64,000 bases of DNA from NCBI RefSeq assembly GCF_037890675.1, contig NZ_CP149574.1, positions 2,456,874 through 2,520,873 on the forward strand, written 5' to 3'. A program made the position numbers and the translations under genes. Below the pieces are notes generated by a model, which did no database searches, was not told where the DNA came from, and saw only the letters and a list, made by a program, of their open reading frames with translations. The stretch comes from Methylovirgula sp. 4M-Z18 (lineage in GTDB: Bacteria; Pseudomonadota; Alphaproteobacteria; Rhizobiales; Beijerinckiaceae). Shown here in pieces: positions 45,044 through 54,311 of the stretch. Each line of letters begins with the position of its first letter. Position 1 is the first letter of the stretch.

Positions 45044-47044
45044 TTAAGCAAACTCCATGATCACCGCATCGACCGCCAGCGAATCCCCTTCCCGCGCATT
45101 GATCTTCTTCACCGTCACGTCGCGCTCGGCGCGCAGGACGTTTTCCATTTTCATCGCCTCGACCATGCACAGCGGCTCACCCGCCTTAACCTCCTGGCCG
45201 ACGGCGACGGCGATGGATTTGACGAGGCCTGGCATCGGGCACAGCAAGGCTTTCGACGTGTCGGCCGCCTTCTTCTCGGGCATCAACGCGACCAACTCCG
45301 CCTCGCGCTGCGTGAAGACATAGGCCACGATTTCGACGCCGCGATGGCTGATGCGATGGCCGTTGAGAACGTCGCGTACCTGGACGGCGATCGGTTCGCC
45401 ATCGAACGTGCCTTGCCAGACCGGCGCGCCGGGAACCCAATCCGAGACAAGTTTGTGCGTGTGCTCGCCGACGCGGACTACGAATTCGCGCGTCGCGCGG
45501 GTCACGGTCACATCGAAGCGTTGCGTGCCCAGCATCACCACCCGTTCGCGCTCAAACGCAAAGTCATGCTGCGTCGGCAATTGGCTGCTGATATGGCGGC
45601 GCCGCTCGTTGAGCGTATGATCGAGCGAAGCGGCAACGGCCGCCATAGCATGCGCGGTCTCGCCGCTTGCCACCAGAGGCGAAAAGCCGTTGGGATATTC
45701 CTCGGCGATGAAGCCCGTCGACAGCGCGCCCGTGCGCCAACGCTCCTGCTGCATCAGCGACGCGAGAAAGGGAATGTTGTGGCGGATGCCGTCGATGACG
45801 AAAGCATCGAGCGCGCGAGCTTGCGCGTCGATGGCGGCTAGGCGCGTCGGCGCATGGGTCACCAATTTGGCGATCATCGGATCGTAATAGATCGAGATCT
45901 CGCCGCCTTCATAAACGCCCGTGTCGTTGCGCAAGGTCACGCCGTCGGCGACGCCTTCCTGCGGCGGACGGTATTTCACGAGGCGCCCGGTCGACGGGAG
46001 GAAATTGCGCGTCGGGTCCTCGGCGTAGATACGGCTTTCCACTGCCCAGCCATCGATCGTCACGTCACCTTGCCGGATGGCGAGCTTCTCGCCCGAAGCG
46101 ACGCGGATCATCTGCTCCACCAAGTCGATTCCGGTGATCAGCTCCGTCACCGGATGCTCCACCTGCAGGCGCGTATTCATTTCGAGGAAATAAAAGCTGC
46201 GGTCCTGGCCGGCGACGAATTCGACCGTGCCGGCCGAATCGTAATTCACCGCCTTGGCGAGCGCCACCGCCTGCTCGCCCATCTTGCGGCGGGTCGCTTC
46301 GTCGAGCAGAGGCGACGGCGCTTCTTCGATCACCTTCTGGTTGCGGCGCTGGATCGAGCATTCGCGCTCGTTGAGATAGATGACATTGCCGTGCTTGTCG
46401 CCGAGCAACTGAATTTCGATATGGCGCGGATTGACGATGAATTTTTCGATGAATACCCGGTCGTCGCCGAAGGAGGATTTCGCCTCGGAGCGCGCGCGGG
46501 TGAAGCCTTCCGCCACCTCCTCGCGGCTATGGGCGATGCGCATGCCCTTGCCGCCCCCGCCCGCCGACGCCTTGATCATCACCGGATAACCGATCTCGTC
46601 GGCAATGCGCACCGCATGGTCGGCATCCTCGATCACGCCGAGAAAGCCGGGAACGGTGGAGACCTTCGCGGCATTGGCGAATTTCTTCGATTCGATCTTG
46701 TCGCCCATCGCGGCGATAGCGCGCGGATTGGGGCCGATGAAGACGATATTGTTTTGCGCCAAGGCTTCGGCGAAGGCCTCGCGCTCGGAGAGAAAGCCGT
46801 AGCCCGGATGCACGGCTTCGGCGCCGGTCTGCTTGCAGGCGGCGATGATCTTATCGATGACGAGATAAGATTCTGCCGCCGGCGCGGGCCCGAGATGCAC
46901 CGCCTCATCCGCCATATCGACATGCAGCGCGTCGCGGTCGGCGTCGGAATAGACGGCGACAGTCTTGATCCCCATTTTCCGTGCCGTCTTGATGACGCGG
47001 CAGGCGATTTCGCCGCGATTGGCGATAAGGATTTTTTGAAACAT
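45044..47044 (-). CDS. pccA: Propionyl/acyl-CoA carboxylase biotin-containing alpha subunit
   Basis: A 666-residue subunit: biotin carboxylase (about 1-450), an intermediate BT domain and a C-terminal biotin carrier. FQKILIANRGEIACRVIKTA starts the biotin carboxylase; the ATP-grasp Gly-rich loop is KASAGGGGKGMRIA and the active-site region is EMNTRLQVEHPVTELITGID. Biotin is attached at K632 in VEAMKMENVL. With PccB it makes methylmalonyl-CoA from propionyl-CoA (valine, isoleucine and odd-chain fatty acid breakdown). Acetyl-CoA carboxylase is ruled out by the fused layout and close match to PccA-type order. pccB lies 3.2 kb away on the same strand. Confidence 0.93.
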   Translation of the reverse strand: MFQKILIANRGEIACRVIKTARKMGIKTVAVYSDADRDALHVDMADEAVHLGPAPAAESYLVIDKIIAACKQTGAEAVHPGYGFLSEREAFAEALAQNNIVFIGPNPRAIAAMGDKIESKKFANAAKVSTVPGFLGVIEDADHAVRIADEIGYPVMIKASAGGGGKGMRIAHSREEVAEGFTRARSEAKSSFGDDRVFIEKFIVNPRHIEIQLLGDKHGNVIYLNERECSIQRRNQKVIEEAPSPLLDEATRRKMGEQAVALAKAVNYDSAGTVEFVAGQDRSFYFLEMNTRLQVEHPVTELITGIDLVEQMIRVASGEKLAIRQGDVTIDGWAVESRIYAEDPTRNFLPSTGRLVKYRPPQEGVADGVTLRNDTGVYEGGEISIYYDPMIAKLVTHAPTRLAAIDAQARALDAFVIDGIRHNIPFLASLMQQERWRTGALSTGFIAEEYPNGFSPLVASGETAHAMAAVAASLDHTLNERRRHISSQLPTQHDFAFERERVVMLGTQRFDVTVTRATREFVVRVGEHTHKLVSDWVPGAPVWQGTFDGEPIAVQVRDVLNGHRISHRGVEIVAYVFTQREAELVALMPEKKAADTSKALLCPMPGLVKSIAVAVGQEVKAGEPLCMVEAMKMENVLRAERDVTVKKINAREGDSLAVDAVIMEFA

Positions 47045-47323
47045 GCGCGACCCCGGCCCCTACGCATATCTGGCCGACGGCAAGATATGAATTTAAATTA
47101 AGGAACACTCTTATCCTGAGTATTTCCCGAGTTTTGGCCCATCCACCTGCTTTTGTAAATGCCGCGGCAAGGCCCCAAGCAAGAAGTTTATTGCGGCGCA
47201 ATATATCGCCTATTGTCCTTTTTGCCGATGCGCGGACGTGCGAACCAGCCGCCTCGGCCTCTTGTCTGCTTTGGCGTTCGAGTATACCCTTTTAAACCTT
47301 AGTGTATTTCTAGGAGACGTTGG

Positions 47324-47566
47324 ATGAAGAAACGCGCTATTCTCGCCGCGGCCGTCGGCTTGGCCATTGGCGGTGCGGCCCTCACCTTGACGCCCACAGC
47401 AGCAAGCGCCATGCCGCTGGCGAAAGCTCCGATCTCGGCCGAACAGGCCACACCCCAGAAAGCCTATTATGTGGTGGTGCGCCGCTACTACTATCGTCGC
47501 CACTGGCACCGCCGCTGTTGGGTCGGTCCTTTTGGTGGTCTGCGCTGCCGCAGGTGGTGGGGTTAA
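47324..47566 (+). CDS. Small secreted Tyr/Arg/Trp-rich protein
   Basis: An 80-residue protein. A signal peptide covers residues 1-29 (MKKRAILAAAVGLAIGGAAL, cut after ASA). The mature part ends in a basic aromatic tract (YYVVVRRYYYRRHWHRRCWV, then GPFGGLRCRRWWG) with two Cys. Short exported peptides of this kind are frequent in Rhizobiales, without known function; surface or nucleic-acid/polyanion binding is speculation. TAGGAGACGTTGG precedes the ATG, and a strong terminator follows, so it is a single-gene unit. Confidence 0.75.
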   Translation: MKKRAILAAAVGLAIGGAALTLTPTAASAMPLAKAPISAEQATPQKAYYVVVRRYYYRRHWHRRCWVGPFGGLRCRRWWG

Positions 47567-47602
47567 GACCGCGGCGAAACGCTGCACAAAGCATTCACTC
47601 GA

Positions 47603-47629
47603 CCTCTGGCCATCGGCCAGAGGTTTTTT
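47603..47629 (+). terminator. Rho-independent terminator
   Basis: CCTCTGGCC-ATC-GGCCAGAGG, a nine-base-pair stem with a three-base loop, followed by six T. It follows the small secreted protein gene and precedes the dipeptidase gene. Confidence 0.95.
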
Positions 47630-47650
47630 CATTGAGGGAGCTTAAGAAAC

Positions 47651-48784
47651 ATGGCGAAGATCGGGGCGCGGCAGGCGCTGGCGCATGCGAAGGAACTTCT
47701 CGATACGGTGCCGTTGGTCGACGGCCACAACGATCTGCCTTATTCCATCCGGCTCGATCCCGACGCCAAGGGCGATGTGCGCACCTATCGGCTCGACCGC
47801 AAACGCGCGGGCCGGGACACCGACATTCCGCGTCTCACGGCCGGCCAGGTCGGCGCGCAATTCTGGGCCGCCTACGTGCCTTACGACGAGGGGATGCCCG
47901 CGAGCTATGCGCTGCAGCAGATCGCGCTCGTGCGCGCCATGAACGCTCTGCATGACGATGTGTTCCTGGCGGCCACCAAGGCGTCGGACATTGCCAGGGC
48001 GAAACGGCAGAATAGAATCGCGAGCTTCGTCACGATCGAGAACGGCGCTGCGCTCGAAGGGCGGCTCGACACGCTGCAGGCCTTTTACGATCTCGGTGTG
48101 CGGCTGATAACCCTGTGCCACAACCACACGACCGATTGGTGCGACAGCGCCACCGACGCGCCGCGCCACAACGGCCTGAGCGATTTCGGCAAGCGTGTCA
48201 TCGGCGAAATGAACCGGCTCGGCATGATCATCGATCTCGCCCATGTGTCGGATGCGGTGATGCATCAGGTGCTCGACCTGTCGAAGGCGCCCGTGGTGTG
48301 GTCGCATTCCAATGCGCGGCACTTGTGCAACCATCGCCGCAACGTGCCCGAGGACGTGCTCGACCGCGTGGCGCCGAACGGCGGCATCGTCATGGCGACA
48401 TTCGTGCCCGATTTCATCTCGCAAAGATCGTTCGACTGGAGCAAGCCGCTGCGCGACGAATATGGCGCCGCTCGGCACGATCTCGAAGCCGACGCATTCG
48501 CCAAGCGGGAGCAAAAACTCGGAGCCTGGCCGCGCGGCAACTTAAGCGAATATTGCGACCACCTCGATTATTTGAGCGAGCGCATCGGCTTCGACCATAT
48601 CGGCATCGGCTCCGACTTCTTCGGCGGGCCGCAGGGCGAAGGCCTCAAGGACGCGAGCTGCTTCCCTCACATCTTTGCCGAACTCATCCGGCGCGGCTGG
48701 TCCGACGCGAATTTGAAGAAGCTGGCAAGCGGCAATTTCCTCCGCGTCTTCCGGGCGGTGGAGGAGGCGCGTAGCGCCGGCTGA
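47651..48784 (+). CDS. Membrane-dipeptidase family (peptidase M19) protein
   Basis: A 377-residue zinc dipeptidase of the renal dipeptidase family. The first metal motif is PLVDGHNDLPYSIRL (His, Asp); the bridging Glu lies in SFVTIENGAALEG; the two further His ligands lie in TLCHNHTTDWCD and VVWSHSNARHLCNHRRNV; FDHIGIGSDFFGG gives the late Asp. Family members cut dipeptides, some with D-residues. There is no signal peptide, so it is probably cytosolic. GAGGGAG precedes the ATG. Confidence 0.92.
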   Translation: MAKIGARQALAHAKELLDTVPLVDGHNDLPYSIRLDPDAKGDVRTYRLDRKRAGRDTDIPRLTAGQVGAQFWAAYVPYDEGMPASYALQQIALVRAMNALHDDVFLAATKASDIARAKRQNRIASFVTIENGAALEGRLDTLQAFYDLGVRLITLCHNHTTDWCDSATDAPRHNGLSDFGKRVIGEMNRLGMIIDLAHVSDAVMHQVLDLSKAPVVWSHSNARHLCNHRRNVPEDVLDRVAPNGGIVMATFVPDFISQRSFDWSKPLRDEYGAARHDLEADAFAKREQKLGAWPRGNLSEYCDHLDYLSERIGFDHIGIGSDFFGGPQGEGLKDASCFPHIFAELIRRGWSDANLKKLASGNFLRVFRAVEEARSAG

Positions 48785-49003
48785 GGACGGCCTGCGAGAG
48801 ATCCCATATGACCGCACAGCCGGCCCTCCCCGCTTGCCAAAGCGTTTGGACACATGCAGAGTGTTGGCAAAGACACTCGCAGCCTATGCCTCGGACTGAT
48901 TAGGGCATAACGACTATAAATCCCGAGATGACATAGTGGCCTTTTCGTAGGCCGCAGCTTACGGTCGCCGGCATAAAATATTGCGCTATGGGGAGGCATG
49001 ATA

Positions 49004-50218
49004 ATGGGGAATCTCAATACGGAGCAGAAGAAAATCGTTTTCGCCTCCTTCCTGGGCTGGGCGCTCGATGCGTTCGATTTCTTTCTTCTGACCTTCGTTC
49101 TCAAGGATGTTGCGGCAACATTCGGCGTCGAAATTCATGACGTCGCCTATGCGCTTTTCCTGACCCTCGCGACGCGCTTTGTCGGCGCCTTCATCTTCGG
49201 ACGGCTGGGCGACAGATTCGGGCGCAAGCCCATTCTGATGCTGGATATATTATGCTATTCGATCCTGGGTGCGGCGGCTGCCTTCGCCCCAAGCCTGACC
49301 GTCTTTCTTGTCTTGCGGGCCTTGTTCGGCGTCGCGATGGGCGGCGAGTGGGGCCTTGGCTCTTCGCTCGCGATGGAATCGATCTCGCCGCAGTCGCGCG
49401 GCCTCGTCTCCGGCATTTTGCAATGCGGCTATCCGGCTGGCTTTCTTCTCGCGTCGATCGTTTATGGACTTTTTTACAATACGAGTCTCTTCGGCTACGT
49501 GATCGATTGGCGCGGCCTCTTCCTCTTCAGTATCATTCCGGCTCTCCTGGTTCTGTTCATCCGCCAGCACGTTCCGGAATCGCCAGCCTTCATCGAGGCT
49601 CAGAAGACCGAAAAGCCGCCGTTCCTCGCGACATTGGCCAGCCATTGGCAACTTGTGCTTTACGCCACCATCCTGATGATGGCGTTCAATATGTTCAGCC
49701 ACGGCAGCCAGGATCTTTACGCGACCTTCCTGCAGAAGCAGCACGACTTTGATCAGCATACGGTCAGCATCTTGACGATCGTCGCCAATTTGGGCGCGAT
49801 TACCGGCGGGTTGGTATTCGGTGCACTGTCCGAACGCATCGGGCGCGCCAACGCGATCACCCTCGCCGCGCTCATCGCTCTGCCCGCCATTCCCTTGTGG
49901 GCCTATGGCTCAACGCCGGTCTTACTCGCAATCGGTGCTTTTGTGATGCAGATCAGCGTGCAAGGCGCGTGGGGCGTCATTCCCGCGCATCTCAACGAGC
50001 TTTTTCCGAGCGCGGTGCGCGCGACGCTGCCCGGTTTCATCTATCAGCTCGGCAATTTCCTTGCGTCCTACAACGGTCCCTACCAGGCCAAGCTCGCGGA
50101 GCAGACTTCGTTCTCCTACGCCCTTGCCGTCGTCATCGGTATCGTTGCGATCGTCGTCGCGGTCTTCATCCGCTTCACGCCGGAGCGGCGCGGCGAGGTG
50201 ATCACCGCCGTTACGTGA
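49004..50218 (+). CDS. MFS carboxylate transporter (SHS/lactate-permease-like)
   Basis: A 404-residue transporter with 12 membrane helices. WALDAFDFFLLTFVLKDVAA in helix 1, the loop GRLGDRFGRKPILM between helices 2 and 3, and GGEWGLGSSLAMESISPQSRG in helix 5 place it with the sialate/lactate:proton symporters (JEN1/YjhB-like). Import of a short-chain acid such as lactate or pyruvate is inferred. GGAGG lies seven bases before ATG 49004 (another ATG is at 48998). It stands between the dipeptidase and pccB. Confidence 0.85.
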   Translation: MGNLNTEQKKIVFASFLGWALDAFDFFLLTFVLKDVAATFGVEIHDVAYALFLTLATRFVGAFIFGRLGDRFGRKPILMLDILCYSILGAAAAFAPSLTVFLVLRALFGVAMGGEWGLGSSLAMESISPQSRGLVSGILQCGYPAGFLLASIVYGLFYNTSLFGYVIDWRGLFLFSIIPALLVLFIRQHVPESPAFIEAQKTEKPPFLATLASHWQLVLYATILMMAFNMFSHGSQDLYATFLQKQHDFDQHTVSILTIVANLGAITGGLVFGALSERIGRANAITLAALIALPAIPLWAYGSTPVLLAIGAFVMQISVQGAWGVIPAHLNELFPSAVRATLPGFIYQLGNFLASYNGPYQAKLAEQTSFSYALAVVIGIVAIVVAVFIRFTPERRGEVITAVT

Positions 50219-50238
50219 GGCGCGCGGCGACGCCGCTC

Positions 50239-51774
50239 TCACAGCGGAATGTTGTCGTGCTTCTTCCAGGGGTTCTCGAGTTCCTTGTCGCGCAGCAACG
50301 CCAGCGCGCGAGCAACCCGCTTGCGCGTTGAATGCGGCATGATCACTTCGTCGATGAACCCCTTTTCCGCCGCCACGAAAGGCGACAGGAACCGGTCTTC
50401 GTAATTCTTGGTTTGCGCGGCAATCTTGTCCGGGTCGCCCATGTCGGCGCGGAAGATGATTTCCACCGCGCCCTTCGCGCCCATCACGGCGATTTGCGCC
50501 GTGGGCCAGGCGTAGTTGACATCGCCGCGCAAATGTTTCGAGGCCATCACGTCATATGCGCCGCCAAAGGCCTTGCGCGTGATGACCGTGACTTTCGGCA
50601 CTGTCGCCTCGGCATAGGCGAACAGCAATTTCGCACCATGCTTGATCAAGCCGCCATATTCCTGCGCGGTGCCGGGGAGGAAGCCGGGCACGTCGACGAA
50701 GGTCACGATCGGAATGTTGAAGCAATCGCAGAAGCGCACGAACCGCGCGGCCTTGCGCGACGCATCCGAATCGAGCACACCCGCCAGCACCATGGGCTGA
50801 TTGGCGACGATGCCGACTGTGCGCCCCTCGAGACGGCCAAAGCCGGTCACGATATTCCTGGCATGCGCTTCCTGAATCTCGAAGAAATCGCCCTCGTCCA
50901 GAATCTTCGTCACGAGCTCCTTGACGTCATAGGGCTTGTTCGGATTTTCCGGCACGATCGTATCGAGCGACATGTCGATGCGCGTCGAATCGTCGAAGCT
51001 CGGCCATTCCGGCACGTCGTCAGTGTTGCTGGCGGGGAGGAAATCGATCAGGCGGCGCATCTGCAGCAGCGCTTCGACGTCATTGTCATAGGCGCGATCG
51101 GCCACCGAGCTCTTCGTCGTATGCACCGATGCGCCGCCGAGTTCTTCCGACGTCACGGTTTCGTTCGTCACGGTTTTCACCACGTCGGGACCGGTCACGA
51201 ACATGTACGACGTGTCGCGCACCATGAAGATGAAATCGGTCATCGCCGGCGAATAGACGTCGCCCCCCGCGCAGGGCCCCATGATGAGCGAGATTTGCGG
51301 GATCACGCCCGAGGCGAGCACGTTGCGCTGAAACACTTCGCCATAGCCGCCAAGCGCCGCGACGCCTTCTTGAATGCGCGCGCCGCCCGCATCGAACAGG
51401 CCGATGATCGGCGCCCGATTCTTTAGCGCCATGTCCTGAACCTTGGTGATTTTCTGCGCATGGGTTTCGGAGAGCGAGCCGCCGAACACCGTGAAATCCT
51501 TGGCGAAGACGAAAACCTTGCGGCCGTTGACCGTGCCCCACCCGGTCACGACGCCGTCACCGGGGATCTTGTCCTGCTTGTCCATGCCGAAATCGACGCA
51601 GCGGTGCTGCACGAACATATCGAATTCTTCGAACGAGCCGTGATCCATCAGCAATTCGATGCGCTCCCGCGCTGTCAGCTTGCCGCGCGCGTGTTGCGCC
51701 TCGATCCGCTTTTGGCCGCCGCCCAAACGAGCCTGGCTGCGGCGCTCTTCCAAAGCCTCCAAAATATGTTTCAT
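50239..51774 (-). CDS. pccB: Propionyl/acyl-CoA carboxylase beta (carboxyltransferase) subunit
   Basis: A 511-residue carboxyltransferase with the two crotonase-like halves of the family. The N-terminal half contains [59 protein letters not shown] and [18 protein letters not shown]. The C-terminal half has [42 protein letters not shown] and [18 protein letters not shown]. It ends WKKHDNIPL, as PccB proteins do. It transfers CO2 from the biotin of PccA to propionyl-CoA. The ATG at 51774 fits the family N-terminus [12 protein letters not shown]. Confidence 0.94.
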   Translation of the reverse strand: MKHILEALEERRSQARLGGGQKRIEAQHARGKLTARERIELLMDHGSFEEFDMFVQHRCVDFGMDKQDKIPGDGVVTGWGTVNGRKVFVFAKDFTVFGGSLSETHAQKITKVQDMALKNRAPIIGLFDAGGARIQEGVAALGGYGEVFQRNVLASGVIPQISLIMGPCAGGDVYSPAMTDFIFMVRDTSYMFVTGPDVVKTVTNETVTSEELGGASVHTTKSSVADRAYDNDVEALLQMRRLIDFLPASNTDDVPEWPSFDDSTRIDMSLDTIVPENPNKPYDVKELVTKILDEGDFFEIQEAHARNIVTGFGRLEGRTVGIVANQPMVLAGVLDSDASRKAARFVRFCDCFNIPIVTFVDVPGFLPGTAQEYGGLIKHGAKLLFAYAEATVPKVTVITRKAFGGAYDVMASKHLRGDVNYAWPTAQIAVMGAKGAVEIIFRADMGDPDKIAAQTKNYEDRFLSPFVAAEKGFIDEVIMPHSTRKRVARALALLRDKELENPWKKHDNIPL

Positions 51775-52005
51775 GCAACTCGGCCCCCTACCCGGCGCGC
51801 TTTTCCTCATCCTCAAGATCGCAGCTGTAACATGGCGGTGGGCCAGCGAATAGAGAGCAGCAAAGCGTCTCGGTGAAGGCGTGTTGATCGAACCTCGAGA
51901 CGGTTCAGCAGGCATTCACATCGATTCTCGCATAGTCCCATCATCAAAGCGCACCGCCCTTCACCCCGACGGCACCTGCGGCGCGCTTCGCCTGTGGAGA
52001 CCATT

Positions 52006-52383
52006 ATGCTGGCCAAATTGCAGTCCAACCGCATTCTGTCGAAAGTTCTCGTTGCGTCCGTTCTTTTCAGCCTTGGGCTCGGCCTTGCTGAGGCCCAACC
52101 CGTCGTCATCATGGAACGGCCGATGCCAGCCGTCAGGGTGGAAGTCGTGCCGCCTCCACCGCGCGTCGGCGTGTCGTGGGTTCCGGGCCATTGGGTCTGG
52201 CGCGGCGGCGCTTGGTTCTGGGCGCGCGGCCATTATGTCGAAGGCGTGGTGCCGCCGATGCCCGTCGAAGTGGTCGAAACGCGCCCGGTCGCCCCTTCGC
52301 CGGCGCATTTCTGGGTGAAGGGTCATTGGGACTGGGAAGGCGGCCAATGGATCTGGCATCCGGGCGTTTGGATTCGCCGCTAG
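52006..52383 (+). CDS. Exported YXWGXW-repeat protein
   Basis: A 125-residue protein. A signal peptide ends near AEAQPVV. The mature part carries Trp-rich repeats: WVPGHWVWRGGAWFWARGHY and FWVKGHWDWEGGQWIWHPGV, the YXWGXW motif family, with a Pro/Val-rich spacer between. Such proteins are probably lipid- or surface-associated; the function is not known. GGAGACC precedes ATG 52006; a GTG at 51994 is possible. Divergent from pccB. Confidence 0.8.
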   Translation: MLAKLQSNRILSKVLVASVLFSLGLGLAEAQPVVIMERPMPAVRVEVVPPPPRVGVSWVPGHWVWRGGAWFWARGHYVEGVVPPMPVEVVETRPVAPSPAHFWVKGHWDWEGGQWIWHPGVWIRR

Positions 52384-52415
52384 GCTACGGACTGTCGTGC
52401 GCAACGACCAACAAG

Positions 52416-52448
52416 AGCCTTCTCTCCGGATGGCTGGGAGGAGGCTTT
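52416..52448 (+). terminator. Probable terminator after the YXWGXW gene
   Basis: AGCCTTCTC and GAGGAGGCT form a nine-base-pair stem with one G-U pair, followed by TTTAAT. It lies between convergent genes. Confidence 0.5.
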
Positions 52449-52456
52449 AATCTATA

Positions 52457-53233
52457 TCAAAGGCACAGCGTCGCCGCGTGGAAATCCTGCCAGCGGCGCT
52501 CGCGCCGCGCCTTGGCTTCGGCATCCTCGCCCCAGGCGCGGATCTGAAAATCCTCGTCCACATGGGCTGCGGCCCAAGCCTGCTCGGCGCTCCGCGTGCC
52601 ATGTCGCAGGGTCAGCGCGATCAGCGCCGAGCCGGTGAGCGTGGTTGCGACCGAAAGGGCGGCGAGACGCAAGGGATCGGTGATCGATGCAACCTCGGCC
52701 TCGACCGCTGCCAGAGCCGCCGGATCCTGCATCACGAACATCACCCCCTCGGCGAGATTGAAACGCACGCCGAGTTTCTGACGGACGATCGCCAAGATCG
52801 GGTCCCACGCCGCGCTCTGGGCCTGCGCCAGGGCGTCGGGCTCGCCAGCTCGATAGCACAGCAGATCGGACCCTGCATATTTGACGATTTCGGCGCGCAC
52901 ATCCGCCATCGTCGCGGCAACGCCGTCGAGCGCGGAATTGACGAGCCGGGTCAAGGGCATGGTGGCAGGATCGATATACTCCTCCTGCCGATTCCATTCG
53001 GCGGCGATGAGATCGGCAATGTCCGGCCGCGCGACGTCGAGACGCTTGCGCTGCGGCGTCAACGCCGGCTTGCCGTCAAGCAGCAGCGCGAATAGCCCGT
53101 CCTCGGCCCGTGTCGATGCGGTGCTGTAGAAGCGCTTTGGCAGGTTCTTGCGCAGGTCGCGGCGCGCCAGCGCGATCGGATCGACGGCTTCATCGCGCAG
53201 GGGCAGCAAATCGCGGCTCAAATCCTCTCGCAT
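52457..53233 (-). CDS. ATP12-family F1-ATPase assembly chaperone
   Basis: A 258-residue homologue of the mitochondrial chaperone Atp12p, which helps the F1 alpha subunit assemble; it occurs in alphaproteobacteria. Signs are KRFYSTASTRAEDGLFALLL with LDGKPALTPQRKRL near the N-terminus, then LIAAEWNRQEEYIDPATMPL, DLLCYRAGEPDALAQAQSAA and WDPIL. ATG 53233 is preceded by AAAAGGTG. It lies 13 bases after the HAD phosphatase gene on the same strand, forming an operon. Confidence 0.92.
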   Translation of the reverse strand: MREDLSRDLLPLRDEAVDPIALARRDLRKNLPKRFYSTASTRAEDGLFALLLDGKPALTPQRKRLDVARPDIADLIAAEWNRQEEYIDPATMPLTRLVNSALDGVAATMADVRAEIVKYAGSDLLCYRAGEPDALAQAQSAAWDPILAIVRQKLGVRFNLAEGVMFVMQDPAALAAVEAEVASITDPLRLAALSVATTLTGSALIALTLRHGTRSAEQAWAAAHVDEDFQIRAWGEDAEAKARRERRWQDFHAATLCL

Positions 53234-53246
53234 CACATGCACCTTT

Positions 53247-53942
53247 TCATGCGGCGAGCAGCGCCGCCAATTCGTCGAATGTTTCGACAATGTCGTGGGC
53301 GCCGGCGGCGCGCAACGCATCGGGCTCATGATAGCCCCAGGCCACGCCGATCGCCTGGACTCCGGCGGCACGGGCCATCGCCATATCATAGGACGTATCG
53401 CCGATCATCGCTGTCCCGCTCGGCGCTATGCCGGTCGCTTGCAATGCGTGCAAGATCATCGCCGGCGCGGGCTTTGACGGCGCATCCTCCGCCGTCTGAA
53501 TCGTGGCAAAGCATCGCTCCCAACCATATTGCGCCAAAATCCGCGCGACGCCGCGGCGAGAATTGCCCGTGGCAATGCCGAGCGTGGCATCCGGCGCGGC
53601 GGACAATCGGTCGATGAGTTCCGCCGCTCCGGCGAAAAGCTCGTGGCCCGCACCCGCCGCCAGGAGTCGCGTCCACGCCGCCTTGTAGGCCGCACCCATC
53701 TCTTCATAAGGCGCCTCGGCGCCCGCCAACATACGAAAGTTCTCCGGTACCGAAAGGCCGACGGCGCCAAGCAACTCGGCGCGCGGCGGTGCCGGCCACC
53801 CCACGGCAGCAAACGCCTCGCGCTTGGCAGCCACAATCATCTCGGCGCTGTTGATCAGCGTGCCGTCGAGATCGAAAATTACCAGACGCAACGGTGCAAC
53901 CCTATCGCCACGGCCTATGGCTTCTTCCGCTGCGCTGCACAT
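53247..53942 (-). CDS. HAD-superfamily phosphatase (phosphoglycolate-phosphatase-like)
   Basis: A 231-residue HAD hydrolase. LRLVIFDLDGTLINSAEMIV gives the nucleophile and acid Asp pair (DxDGT); TLGIATGNSRRGVARIL is motif II (Thr/Ser); SKPAPAMIL gives motif III Lys; AMIGDTSYDMAMARAAGVQA is motif IV. The GTGAs at the start are uncertain: ATG 53942 lies inside the end of the upstream gene, and a TTG at 53891 also fits. In many alphaproteobacteria such a HAD gene accompanies an RluC-type gene and an ATP12 gene, as here. Substrate not predicted. Confidence 0.88.
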   Translation of the reverse strand: MCSAAEEAIGRGDRVAPLRLVIFDLDGTLINSAEMIVAAKREAFAAVGWPAPPRAELLGAVGLSVPENFRMLAGAEAPYEEMGAAYKAAWTRLLAAGAGHELFAGAAELIDRLSAAPDATLGIATGNSRRGVARILAQYGWERCFATIQTAEDAPSKPAPAMILHALQATGIAPSGTAMIGDTSYDMAMARAAGVQAIGVAWGYHEPDALRAAGAHDIVETFDELAALLAA

Positions 53943-54268
53943 TCGCGCACATAGTCGTTCAGCGCATTCAAATTGGCGATTCCCTTGGCGCGGCCTTGCT
54001 CGCGGCAAGTCACGCGCTCGGCCCGTTCGGCCGCCTCGTGCTCGAAACATTGCTTCATATAGGCGCGGTACTCGCTGCCACCCAAATTCTTATTGCGCTC
54101 GAGCTTCTCGCAATTGTGCCGGATCCGTCGCGCGCGATATTTCGACAGCGAAACTTTGGGTGCGAGAGCGGCCGTCGCAGGCGTGCCGGGCGGCGTTTGC
54201 GCGGCCACGGGTTCGGCGAGCGCGCAGCACGCAATCAAGGCCGTTATGAACATCTTATGCACGCTCAA
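53915..54268 (-). CDS. Small exported basic protein of unknown function
   Basis: A 117-residue protein. A signal peptide covers residues 1-23 (MFITALIACCALAEPVAAQ). The mature part is Lys/Arg-rich and helical (SLSKYRARRIRHNCEKLERN; EYRAYMKQCFEHEAAERAER), with four Cys that might form two disulfides. The EYRAYMKQCF stretch recalls PsiF-type repeats, but I would not assign that family. It overlaps the start of the HAD gene by 28 bases. Confidence 0.6.
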   Translation of the reverse strand: MSVHKMFITALIACCALAEPVAAQTPPGTPATAALAPKVSLSKYRARRIRHNCEKLERNKNLGGSEYRAYMKQCFEHEAAERAERVTCREQGRAKGIANLNALNDYVRECAAQRKKP

Positions 54269-54311
54269 CCTCCGGATACCCGTTGCGCCGATCGCATGAC
54301 CGGCGCGCCAC

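Noticed and set aside
45044-47044. Acetyl-CoA or 3-methylcrotonyl-CoA carboxylase alpha subunit
   Set aside because: The leucine-pathway alternative is tempting because of the isovaleryl-CoA dehydrogenase gene, but the paired beta subunit at 50239 has the PccB-type sequence and C-terminus, and the methylcrotonyl genes usually adjoin ivd.
53915-54268. PsiF-family assignment of the small exported protein
   Set aside because: Only a short stretch (EYRAYMKQCF) is reminiscent; the repeat structure of PsiF is not present.
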